Assembly (NCBI GenBank): GCA_029465975.1
Contig: CM055746.1
Location: 767,001 to 831,000 of the forward strand
Length of the DNA: 64,000 nt
Direction of reading: 5' to 3'
From: Dallia pectoralis
Taxonomy: Eukaryota; Chordata; Actinopteri; Esociformes; Umbridae
The translations under genes and the position numbers were made by a program. Under the pieces are notes generated by a model, which ran no database searches, was not told the DNA's origin, and saw nothing but the letters and a program-made list of their open reading frames with translations. Shown here in pieces: positions 25,903 through 36,552 of the stretch. How positions within the stretch are numbered: position 1 is the stretch's first letter; the number at the start of each line of letters is the position of its first letter.

Positions 25903-26080
25903 GTGATGCTACTGTAATGTGATGCTACTGTAATGTGATGCTACTGTAATGTGATGCTACTGTAATGTGATGCTACTGTAATGTGATGCTACTGTAATGT
26001 GATGCTACCGTAATGTGATGCTACCGTAATGTGATGCTACCGTAATGTGATGTGATGTTACTGTAATGTTATGTTACTGT
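25903..26080. repeat. 16-bp minisatellite, about 11 copies
   Basis: Tandem GTGATGCTACTGTAAT, with ACCG and GTTACTG variants toward the right end. Confidence 0.95.
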
Positions 26081-26122
26081 GGTGTGATAACTTTTATAAA
26101 CTAGACCGACTTGTCCACTAAT

Positions 26123-26740
26123 GTCACAGAGCTGTGGGACTATTGTTTAGCCAGTCAGAAAAGTCACAGAGCTATGGGAATATTGTTTAGCCAATCAGAA
26201 CAGTCACACAGAGTTATGGGACTATTGTTTAGCCAATCAGAACATTCACAGAGCTATGGGACTATTGTTTAGCCAATCAGAAAAGTCACAGAGCTATGGG
26301 ACTATTGTTTAGCCAATCAGAACAGTCACACAGAGTTATGGGACTATTGTTTAGCCAATCAGAAAAGTCACAGAGCTATGGGACTATTGTTTAGCCAATC
26401 AGAACAGTCACACAGAGTTATGGGACTATTGTTTAGCCAGTCAGAACAGTCACAGAGCTATGGGACTATTGTTTAGCCAATCAGAACAGTCACAGAGCTA
26501 TGGGACTATTGTTTAGCCAATCAGAACAGTCACAGAGCTATGGGACAATTGTTTAGCCAATCAGAACATTCACAGAGCTATGGGACTATTGTTTAGCCAA
26601 TCAGAACATTCACAGAGCTATGGGACAATTGTTTAGCCAATCAGAACAGTCACAGAGCTATGGGACTATTGTTTAGCCAATCAGAACATTCACAGAGCTA
26701 TGGGACAATTGTTTAGCCAATCAGAACAGTCACAGAGCTT
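26123..26740. repeat. 40-bp minisatellite carrying a CCAAT site per unit, about 15-16 copies
   Basis: Units contain CACAGAGCTATGGGACTATT and GTTTAGCCAATCAGAA. About 13 of 15 units keep AGCCAATCAGA, which matches the NF-Y consensus (RRCCAATCAG). At least two carry CCAGTCAG instead. Some units have an extra CA near CAGTCACACAGAG. Whether NF-Y binds here is not known. Confidence 0.95.
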
Positions 26741-29700
26741 AGCCTGTTTTATATTCATTGACTGCTTTTTTATGCTCTGGTCAGTCGCCGTGTCCCCAAT
26801 ATATAAGTGATAAACAGAAGTGTACATACAGGGAAGAGGAAAGATGGACTGCCATGTGGAGTAATGTATGCCCTGTTGATGGAGCACACTGACATTCTAA
26901 ATGTAAAAAGGACAAAGGGTGCGTAGATATCACTGTATTTCTAAAACCAACTATGTTTCAAATGGAAATAGACAACAAGGCCAGGTTTGTATGTGTGTTC
27001 AGAGTGATCAAGGGTTTATATTTATGTTGATGCACCTCATCTAGGCATTAGTGAGACAGATTGAGAATAATGTGTGCTGTCCAAGGTACTGAATCCCAGG
27101 AACAGATGTTGTCCAAGGTGCTGAAAGACAGACAGATCTACTCAGCATTGTACAGTGAGGAATCCTATTTGACCAAATATTCTCATATTGCTGTTTATGT
27201 TTTTACACATAGATACCTGTCTGTCTTTGCTAAAACCTAGCATTTTGCTGTCCTTAGCAGGTCTGAAAGCATACAGATCAAGCAGAGGTCAGCACCAATG
27301 TATCAGCCACGATCCTTAAAGACAAATGAGGCATAACCAAGAATAGACACGCTCCATTGGACAGGTCAATAGGAATTCCCAGCGTTAAAAGCATGAGGTG
27401 AAAACAGGTGCCCCCAGAGAGCGCAAACAAAGTCCCAGTGAGGTGATAACGTGGCCCCCAGAGAGCACAACCAAAGTCCCAGGATGTAGCTTGAAGACCT
27501 CGTCAGCATCGTGTGTAGTTCTCACCTGGGCCACTGATGTCATATCCTGCAATACTCTGTGGATGAACCATCAGTCTATCTGGGATAATGATAATAGATA
27601 TGTCTCTTTTGACGGTCAATCCTACAGGGAACCACATCTCTGCGTGGCTTCCTACCTTCCTAAAACCATTAAACAAAGTGCTTTTGACTCATCATAAAAA
27701 AATGTAAAAGATATTGTGATTACTGTGAAACGTAATGTAATCAATTTGCTACTAGCTCATTGTATAGTGAGATACGTTCCAGGAGACGCAGTGTGCTCGA
27801 TGTGTGTTGGTATTTCATTGTTTTTCCACTGTTAATTGGCAGGCATCGCAGAACACCCACTTTTGGATTAAATGTGTACCTCAGCTTGTCTTTTAGCACT
27901 GGTATTAATCAAATGATTGAAGCATAGGAAAGTATGTTTCTGATAACCAATATTCGTTAATGCTCTGATGCAATTTCATGTTACAGTGGATACCAATAGC
28001 TGCTAACAGATGAGATATACTAGTTCGTATGAAGTCCTTAAGGGAACAAATATACTATACAAATTAAAATGGGCCTTCTCTCTCCAGATTGGGAAGAAGC
28101 ATAAACCCACTCTTCTGTCATTTGCATTGCATGAATTCCACTTTCTAAATAACTAAACTAACAAGTAACTATTTCAATATCCAATTATGCATGTTCTGTC
28201 CCCACAACCTTGTGTTCAGTAGGGCACATTGTAGCAAACAAAAAACTAAAAATATTTATATCATTGATAAAGTTCAGATAGCATGTCACTGTTTCACTCC
28301 ATTTGAAAACATTATCTCCTTAGGGAACAACAAGTAACCTGGACTTTTTCTGAGCAGCATCCAATTGGACGATGAAACTGTCACAGAGAAGTGGGCGGGA
28401 CTCCAGTTGACTGCACAGCTCTGTGATTTGCTAGAGTGAAACCTGTGTCAAAGAACCAAGCTCTTGTTCTGTACTCATCCATGATTTGATGAGAAAACAT
28501 ATTCCGCAGAATGTGAATATTTGTTCTCCAAGTTTTACACATTAGATATTCTAGCTGTTTAAAAAAAACGAGGATTAAAACTGATCTAATTGTTCATATA
28601 TCATAATTTGTTCAATGACATTATTGCATAATTAATCATCCACTGATCTCTCTCAACCTCTGCAGTCTGAATGTTGATGGTGTGAGCAATTAGTGTGTCA
28701 TCAGCTTTTCACAGGTGAAACTAATTGGTGCCTAATTGGGGTACTTGAATCGATGTCTGTATTGTGTTCAGGTTCATTGTGATTCAAGTCAGCAACCACT
28801 GCTTTTAGTTGTCTTTAACTTTTTATATATTTATGATATCATACCGTTCTCTGTATCTGCAGTTTTAATTCAAGTCTTCTGATGGAGTAAATATTTTAAG
28901 CCAGAGAGTGAGTCAGGTTGAGCTCCAAATGCCCTTTGGAAAAGAAATCCACCTACAGGTTATTAGTGGGGAGTAATTTATTGTTAATAAAATATTAAAT
29001 CAGCTCCATGGTATATGAAATGCTTAACGATGAGTGGTTCAGGATGGAGGCAATTATTTGGATCAAGTCTGAACTGGCTGTCCTTTCGTTCAGCTCCAGC
29101 ATTTACCTTTCATGTTGCGTGTAACAGCTTGGGATGAAACCTCCAGGTCCAGTACCCACTCCACCTTCTCCTCTCTCCCCCTCCTATCTGCCCCCCCCCT
29201 CCTCTTCCTGTCAGCGTTAGAAGCAGAGACCAGTCAGCTCCAGCACTGAACAACAACCCAGTCTCTAACTGTCGGAGCAGCGCCGACAGCTAGCCTATGG
29301 CAGCGATAAGAAGTTAGGAGGAGGACTGGCATCTCCAGAAGGGGTGTCAGATGGCAGCCCAGACCCCCTCTGCTATTCCTCTATGTTCGACAACCACTCT
29401 GATTCTGCTGACAACAAGGGATTCAAACTACACCGCTCGATCAGTGTATAACAAGAGAAGAGCAAGGGGTTAGGTAGCATACTTGATCCCTAGACAACTG
29501 AAGACATAGATATGGTGGTTGGCAGTGTGCTGTGTGTTGGTTCACCTGTGTCTGCTTACTGGTCCATTTACGTGGGAAATGAGAACCCGTTTATCTGGGT
29601 CTATTCCTTTACAACACAGGGACCAGCAGTGACTGGCAGACTAATTGGCAGACAGTATGTTGGTTATTAGGGGCTTGAAATTGTCCAAACTCTGACAGAT

Positions 29701-31525
29701 TGCAGTTTGGAGAAGAGATGAACCATTTGGATCCTTAGTCGGGATCCTCGTTACTGTAGGTGTCTGAGGTTATTTAATTTAGACGGTTCAATAAGATTCT
29801 CACGGAGCGCATTCCCCCAATTAAAATAGAATATGAACTGTTGCTTCATCTCATATCTATAACACTCAGCCTGGATGCAAACAGAGCAGGCAGGAAGAAA
29901 CTGCTGTGTTCTGCTTAAAAAGCCCCACATCTGCGCTACAGAGAGTATGCAATAAACCATTGTGAAGCGCAGTCATTTGGGAGCTATAGCAAATTACCCC
30001 CACCTCTCAAACTAGAGCCGCAAAGAAGTGGGAAAATATCATCTGTTAGCATCCGACACCAGCACACACGCTCAGGTACAGTTCTCATAAAACTAAGCAA
30101 TAAAGCTGACAACCTCTTGAGGTTTGATGTACTGTCCCTGAAAGAGTGCTGCTGAGAGCAATATTAAAAGCTTTATTACGGGTGTCAGATTGAAATTAGA
30201 CACACTCCGTAAGCCTGTGTCCATGGCACAGTAAGGCACAGCATTTGTTCAGTCATACACGGACAGTTCCACACAACTAACTTCAGGTCTAGCAATAACA
30301 TTTGGGGAATTACCATTTAGACTACAAGAGATATTTGACTGAACTGGGAGTTCAACGGTACAACAGAGGACACATTTCTGAGAGTATATCATGAGGAAGG
30401 GAGCGGAAGACACTTGACAGTAGTGTGACTGTATCCAAATGCTGGGAGTTATTGGAAAGTCGGCCGTTTTGACCAGTAATGTACAGTAAAAGTGCCTCAG
30501 CTTGGAAATGACCTGCATGGCATCAGATTAAGAATAATTTATTAACGTGGTGAATAATAACTCAATCTGCATTGATTAGAAACATTTTTATGTATTAAGT
30601 ATTTGAGAACAAATTAATATTGTGTATAAAAAATCTTGAATGTATTGTCATTTTATGTATGTGATGGTTTTGTATATTTTGTGTATATTTTAGTTAAATT
30701 ATTTTGATATACTTCTTTATATATTCTTTGCAAACAGGAATCTCCTGAAAAGAAAATTGTGTCTTTAAAAAAATAAAAATAATATATATATATTACTATA
30801 AAGCAAACAATCACACACTCAAAAACATAGAATGTCTTGCATGTGTGGTCCAGCTCAGATTACAGGGATTTAATATTTTAATTTGAAAACATTATAATGT
30901 TCTATGCACTGTCACAAAATTAGGTGCTTTTAAAATGTGGACATAACTACACATCCAAAGGACAAACATTCCCGAGCGTAAAACTGCCAACATCAGGTCC
31001 GTGTTCAGGGCTTATAAAGGCTTAATCTTGCTTCCTGCAAGTGTTTTTCTGACACATTGATGAACGACCACCGAATGTTTGGATCAATGCAGTGACAGAC
31101 AAGCACAATTTTAACTTGGTAAGCATGATTCCAACTCAAGCACATAATCATTCATTCCTTCTTGCTAGACGTGAGATGCAGCAATACAGAAAGTCTGGGA
31201 CAGTTTTAAAGGATGTGAAAGGAAACCGATCGATACCCAAAACCACGGTCAAGTGTCTCTCTGACACTGAAGTCCCTAGGAATTCAGCTGTCACTCGGTG
31301 ACATTGTTAAAGAGCTAAAAGCACATGAAACTTCAGCCGAACTTGCTGAATGTGAAACAGATTCACAGAATCAAAGACATGGTACCAATTACAGAGCTCC
31401 ACACAGATCAATCAGAGGCTGAACGGAAACAGACAAAAAGGATGTGAGTGAGGTGGAGTGAGAAAGGACAAGAGAGAAAATACTTCCACACGAAGCAGTC
31501 TGAACACGAGATGGGAGAGAGACAG
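26741..31525. other. Longest array-free stretch; no clear gene
   Basis: About 4.8 kb of mostly AT-rich unique DNA. A near-duplicate word CCCCCAGAGAGC..AACCAAAGTCCCAG lies at about 27.41 and 27.45 kb. Parts at 28.6-28.8 and 28.95-29.1 kb are rich in TAAT cores and may be conserved non-coding DNA. A possible exon at 29.2-29.4 kb is listed separately. Confidence 0.45.
29214..29433 (+). other. Possible exon after a strong polypyrimidine-AG
   Basis: A long pyrimidine tract ends in TCTTCCTGTCAG at about 29213, an excellent acceptor signature. Downstream, one frame is open to a stop near 29433 and reads as plausible protein (for example DPLCYSSMFDNHSDSADNKG). An in-frame stop lies between the acceptor and this segment, so the acceptor and the frame do not fit together directly. 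It may be a UTR exon, a decayed exon or coincidence. Confidence 0.2.
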
Positions 31526-31578
31526 ACAACCGGTACATGGAGAGAGAGAGAGAGAGCGAGAGAGCACTGTTCACTTAC

Positions 31579-31663
31579 CAAGTCCAGTCATCCAGGAGAA
31601 CAGAACCACCCAAGGGATTATCATCGCTGAAGAGAAGAAACGAGGGAAGGAAGTCAGCTCCAT
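31579..31663 (-). CDS. Candidate first coding exon of a secreted/membrane protein
   Basis: On the minus strand an ATG at 31663 opens 28 codons that end one base into a codon at a consensus splice donor (G|GTAAGTG, intron bases 31578-31572). A second in-frame ATG at 31624 begins MIIPWVVLFSWMTGL, a short hydrophobic stretch that looks like a signal peptide with a cleavage-like LG end. This start may be the functional one. Upstream on this strand is GA-rich DNA and, at about 32.36 kb, a CCAAT-type motif. No further exon could be found to the left. The M-x-x-P-W plus hydrophobic pattern is faintly like contactin-family leaders, but 28 codons cannot identify a family. A coincidental open stretch beside a donor-like site remains possible. 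Confidence 0.4.
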
Positions 31664-31854
31664 CTGTGCTCGTTGCCAGTGAGACGCTGCTGACAAGCAG
31701 ACACAGTTAGCAGCACTGTTTGCCTGATTCCAACAGTGAGGTGGAGTTGTGCGCTTGTTGTCTGGGAGAGACTGTTGCTGTGTCTCCTCCTCCAGCTGCT
31801 GCTCTCTCTGTGAGAGTTGGGAGGCTAGGCGTCTTTACTCCTGCTCTCCTGCTC

Positions 31855-32253
31855 CCTCTCTCTCTCTGTCTCTCTCTCTCTCTCTCCTGCTCCCTATCTC
31901 TCTCCTGCTCCCTCTCTCTCTCCTGCTCCCTCTCTCCCTCCTGCTCTCTCTTTATCTGTGTCTCTCTCTCTCTCCTACTTTCTTTCTCTTTCTCTCTCTC
32001 TCTGTATCGGCTCCTGTTTCCCAGTGATTCAAGTCTTTAGTAAGCCTGCTGCCCGTCGCTCAGATTCACTCCAGCTTTACGCACACTTCCACTCTGGATC
32101 TATTTGTGCCGTTCACATTCTTGGTGTGTGAGCTACCATTGTCTCTCTCTCTCTCTCTCTCATCCCTTACTCCTTCTCTCTAGTGCTCTTGCCATACACT
32201 TATTTCTCCTCTGCTCACACGTTCCCCTCTCTCTCTCTCTCTCTCTCTCTCTG
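31855..32253. repeat. CT-rich simple repeats (three blocks)
   Basis: CTCTCT/TCTCTCCTGCTCC blocks at 31855-32015, 32141-32161 and 32225-32253. On the minus strand these are GAGA runs within the possible 5' region of the candidate exon. Confidence 0.8.
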
Positions 32254-32339
32254 CTTGCTAGTAGAACAAACACACAGCCAGTAGAGAGTGTTTCGGCTGT
32301 GTGTTTTGGCTCCTCCCACTCTCCGCCTGCTTGCCTTCC

Positions 32340-32375
32340 AGCATCTTCCCTCTCAACCAATCAGAGCGGCTCAAA
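32340..32375 (-). promoter_or_regulatory. CCAAT-type site upstream of candidate exon
   Basis: AACCAATCAGAGCGG at 32355-32369 is a strong NF-Y-type match. It lies about 700 bp upstream (minus-strand sense) of the candidate first coding exon. Its promoter role is inference from position only; no TATA box or start site is resolved. Confidence 0.25.
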
Positions 32376-33777
32376 CCCATCACTGCTTTTCCTCGACAAA
32401 AAAGGGATTAGCCAGCTAGTAAGGACAAATATTATGGGACAGTTGTTACCCCCTACAGACCAACAGCACGATATAAAAACTCACAGAAATCATTCTATTA
32501 CATTTGGAGCTCTGATACAAACCAAATGCAATAGCCAATGATAAGTCTGAGAGTGGGACTACACATTTGAAGGTGTTATATTCTTGTTATTTTTTAGAAT
32601 GACTGAAATAGCCTGGGACATATTAAGCACTATGTGGCTTCATCTCTCACTAGTCAGACCATGCAAGATATGTATTTTTGTCAAAAAAATATATATAACA
32701 CCGGTAAGGTCAAACAAAATTGGTAAGATGAAAACATTTACAAAAATAGGCACAAAGAGAAAGATATCCTAGAGTGAACTTAGATTTTACAAACCAAAAA
32801 TGTAAAATAAGCAATAATTTACTAAATACAAGAGTCACTGGTATTTACATAGTTGGTATATTGTTAAATTATCAACAGATTGTCCATATAAAAAGAGGAC
32901 TCCTAAAACCGTAACTCAATAAAAAAGTTAGAATGGGCTGTCGACAGTAGATTGGTAAAATGTCTCACTGTTCTCCAAACTTAATCTTTTGATTCAACTT
33001 TTTGGAATCACAAGAGTTTTCAGTTAATATTATGTTCAGATTATATCAGTCTCACTTAATTGACAGTTTGATATTATTGCTTGGTAATTACACTGACCAG
33101 GTATATAAATACATCTTTCATTGCGATGTAGGATTTTGGTTTTAAGAAACATTGGGAAACTTAATTTTAATGTTGGAAATACAACGTTTACAGGGGAAAA
33201 TAATTTACATGGACAAATGCAGAAGCCCGGTTTAAAATGTAAATTAACACTTTGGATCAGGTCACATCAAAATTGTCCACACTAAACATTTCAGTTTAAG
33301 AGAGCTGATACAAAACCTGTGAATTACCTAACAGAGCCTTGGATATAGATACAGTAAACGGCTTATTTGTGTCAAACATATGTTTATTGATCATATCCAC
33401 ACATTTAGCAATATCATGTAATAGAATATAGATATTGTTAAGACAAATATACAATATTTTACAATACAATAACATGTTTTGCTGTGAGAGAGATGCATCA
33501 GACAGGCCATATGAAAAATCTATTATGACGTAATTCTGAAGAGACTGCCAAGATAAAATAATGATCTCGACTGCTCCAAAGCCTACACAAAAACTGTTCT
33601 AGGATAGGATATAAATGGAGAGGAAATACACTCAACAAAGAAAATTCAATGCTCTCAGATTATAGTTGTAGAAGTCAGTAGGTGCACAGAATAACAGCAG
33701 CTAGTTTCACAAAGCTCCAACCCCAACATGTTTCTGTTGAACGCAGTGTGTCTGTCTTATAAGACTGACATGAATGC

Positions 33778-33778
<1 letters not shown>
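32376..33778. other. AT-rich unique stretch
   Basis: No gene, repeat array or element was recognised. Confidence 0.55.
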
Positions 33779-33810
<32 letters not shown>

Positions 33811-34155
33811 GGGAGAGATAAAGATAGAGAGGAAGAGAGAGAGAGGGAGGGGTAAAGAGAGAGAGAGATAAAGATAGAGAGGAAGAGAGAGATGGGAAGA
33901 AAGAGAGAGAGGGGAAGAAAGAGAGAGAGATAAAGATAGAGAGGAAGAGAGAGAGAGGGAGGGGTAAAGAGAGAAAGAGAGGACGAGATAAAGAGGAAGA
34001 GAGAGAGAGAGGAATATATAAAGAGAGAGAGAGGGGTAAAGAGAGAGAGAGGGGTAAAGAGAGTGAAGATACAGATAGAGATGAAGAGAGAGGGGAAGAA
34101 AGAGAGAGAGAGGGGTAAAGAGAAAGAGAGAGAGAGAGAGAGAGTGGGGGAGAGA
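33779..34155. repeat. GA-rich low-complexity repeat
   Basis: GAGAGA runs with AGATAAAGATAGAGAGGAAG and GAGGGGTAAAGAGA sub-units that recur irregularly. The minus strand is Leu/Ser/Pro-rich and open in two frames by composition. Confidence 0.9.
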
Positions 34156-36053
34156 GAGAGTCAGAAACATGCACTGTGTGTGTTCACCTAAAAAACAAGT
34201 GCCTTTTAGTTGTGCCGGCATTTTAACAAGCTAGCTTTGAAACATGAAAGGAGAGGAGCCTTGAGCAATTCCCCGTTCACTTGGGCTGTTTGTTTTCACA
34301 CAACTGAGAGAGTAAACATCTAAACAAGTCGAACGGCAACATTTATTAACGGTTTTACTTAGTGAAAATACATAATTGGGCAAAGTGTTGCAGAACCATC
34401 CATTTTTTATCAGGGCTATTTCTGACCAAACAGAAACACAGTCACTGAATATTGAATATTTAAGGTTTCTTTCTTATTTTCTACCAATCAACACAACCGA
34501 TTCACATCCGGACAGAAGTGTGTGTTTAAACATTTTGATTGCATTACGTCCTCACACCACAGTGGCGTTTTAAGTGTGAAAACCCTTTGGGGATGAATAT
34601 TTGTAATTATGATTACAAACCCTCACACGCTACCTCGTAGGGTAACATTCATCAATTTCTTTTGTCAAATTGCTGAAGCTTTAGTGTTATGCAGTGCTGC
34701 GTCTGTCCTAATGTGAAATTCTAATAAACCATGTCTGATTGCATGCTATAATGTACAGTAGATTATACAAATACAGAATGCTTTGTAACCAAGACCAAAT
34801 ATTAAATGATCATCTCATAATGCAACAAAAGTATAAATGATGTCAGGCAATGATTTGCTGCATAACATAATACTTATCAGAATCATTAAAGTGTGCATGA
34901 CTTCAACAAGTAATGAAACTTTGTTGGTCTTAATATCCACATTGTGCACTTGTCTAATGAATCCAAATGTTACAATCACAAGAGCTTTGTGTTATTCTGA
35001 AACCGTGAAATCAATTAAGCACATTTGACCTTCTGTGACGAATAATTCCTCAAACCTTCTGTCCTCAACCATAAACATGCAAGTCCAAGTGTCCAACACA
35101 ATCAATTGATAACAATTCCCAAATGATTGAAATATTGTAGGTGACAGTGACAAACAGTGACCCCAACGTAATGTTTTGGAAAAATAAGCTTCTAAGCTCT
35201 GAAACACTACATATATTTAGTTTGAGCCCTTACAAATGAAACATAATTAGGATAGTGGTATTCCTGACCAGCTTTTCATGAAATACTCGGTCATGTAATC
35301 CTTCATATTAAACAAGTACTCTGCTATAATTTTAATTGTATTGTTCGTTTATTAGTTGCTTGAGCAAGTGGTTAATCTGTGAGACTTCTGTACAGAAGAG
35401 TTAAAGCATTCATGCAAACTCAATAAGTCCCCCGTGTTATAAAACGCTTATAGACATCTGTTGCTATGATCACAAGTTGCTTCGTTTTATTCGTGTATTT
35501 TTTAATGCAAAAATATTATTATTCAGCTGGAAGCAAGTTTATAAAACAGCACGAACATATGAACGACCAACAATGTGAACGTGTTAAATCACACATGATA
35601 TCTCTTCTATTTTAATTAATTTTATTTTTCATGAATATGTATTGGTGTTGTCCCAAGTTTATGCATGGAACACTATCAAACAACAATTCCACTGTATGTT
35701 TTGTATCTCTAGAGTCTGCTGTGTTTTCTTTGGGTGCACGATCGATGAGCGGTGCAACTCTGTAAAGATAATCACTCGATAAGAATGTTTTCTTCAGGTC
35801 AAAGTGCATCAGATAACAAAATAACTGATTTTCATGTTAGTCATGTTTACGGATCAACTATTATGTAAACAGCTTGTAGGCTTTTTACGCACTGCATAAA
35901 TGACACTATAATGTATGCTATTGTTTTTTCTGGGTGCTGTATTTCAAGGGACTTAGATTATCCAAAAAATAATACAGACCTTTACCCTTCTTTATGCAAT
36001 CTCTGGATGTATGTACATGTCGATTACAAAAGGTTTCAGACCTTTATTTTCAG
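34156..36053. other. AT-rich unique stretch up to LTR element 1
   Basis: No gene or array was recognised. This is the left flank of the retrotransposon insertion. Confidence 0.55.
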
Positions 36054-36058
36054 AACAC
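36054..36058. other. Target-site duplication, left copy (AACAC)
   Basis: AACAC directly precedes the 5' LTR and is repeated at 41137-41141 after the 3' LTR. Five-bp duplications are usual for Ty3/Gypsy integration. Confidence 0.95.
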
Positions 36059-36521
36059 TGTGAGGAATCCCTCTAGCGCAGCTCCCCTGCCCTCTGGTGG
36101 CGGGTTTCGTCGTTCGTCGTCGCCGACGTATTAGCGGCCGCCGCCCCTCATTTGTCACTTTGTCTAGTCCTGTCTATTGCACACACCTGGTGTTCATTCC
36201 CCATTAGTCTCCTATATAGGCTTCCTCTGTGGGGTCATGTCCTCGTGTGGTATTGTTGACTGTTGTACGTGTGTACACGCCTCCCGGCGTTATATTAGAG
36301 ACATTTGTGTGTCTATGTTCATATTGAGCCCTTGTTGTCGGGTCTTTACCTTTAAGCGCTGTGTCGCTGGTTTTGTTTCGGTTACGGTACTAGTGAGTAC
36401 TTAACAAGTGGCGTTGTCACGAGAGTGTTCATTAAAAACTCATCAACGCTACGGATCCTGGGCCTGCCTCCTTTTCTGCATTCACACACCTCGCCGGCTA
36501 CGAGACAGAGCCGGCGTGACA
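36059..36521 (+). repeat. 5' LTR of element 1
   Basis: It starts TGTGAGGAAT and ends GGCGTGACA. It contains a TATATA box (36213-36218), a predicted RNA start near 36245 and ATTAAA (36431-36436) as probable poly(A) signal. It differs from the 3' LTR only by one C in a C-run (four here at 36144-36147, five in the other copy). Confidence 0.97.
36213..36218 (+). promoter_or_regulatory. TATA box of element 1 5' LTR
   Basis: TATATA lies 32 nt before the 10-nt self-primer at 36245, the spacing expected for an RNA polymerase II start. The 3' LTR carries the same box at 40828-40833. Confidence 0.75.
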
Positions 36522-36522
36522 G

Positions 36523-36532
36523 AATACCACAC
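36523..36532 (+). other. Primer-binding site, self-priming type (element 1)
   Basis: AATACCACAC begins one base after the 5' LTR and is the exact reverse complement of GTGTGGTATT at 36245-36254, the predicted 5' end of the element RNA. No tRNA-type TGG start is present. This matches the Tf1 self-priming mechanism, which is also proposed for sushi elements. Confidence 0.85.
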
Positions 36533-36552
36533 CCAAAGAAAGGGAAAGGACC

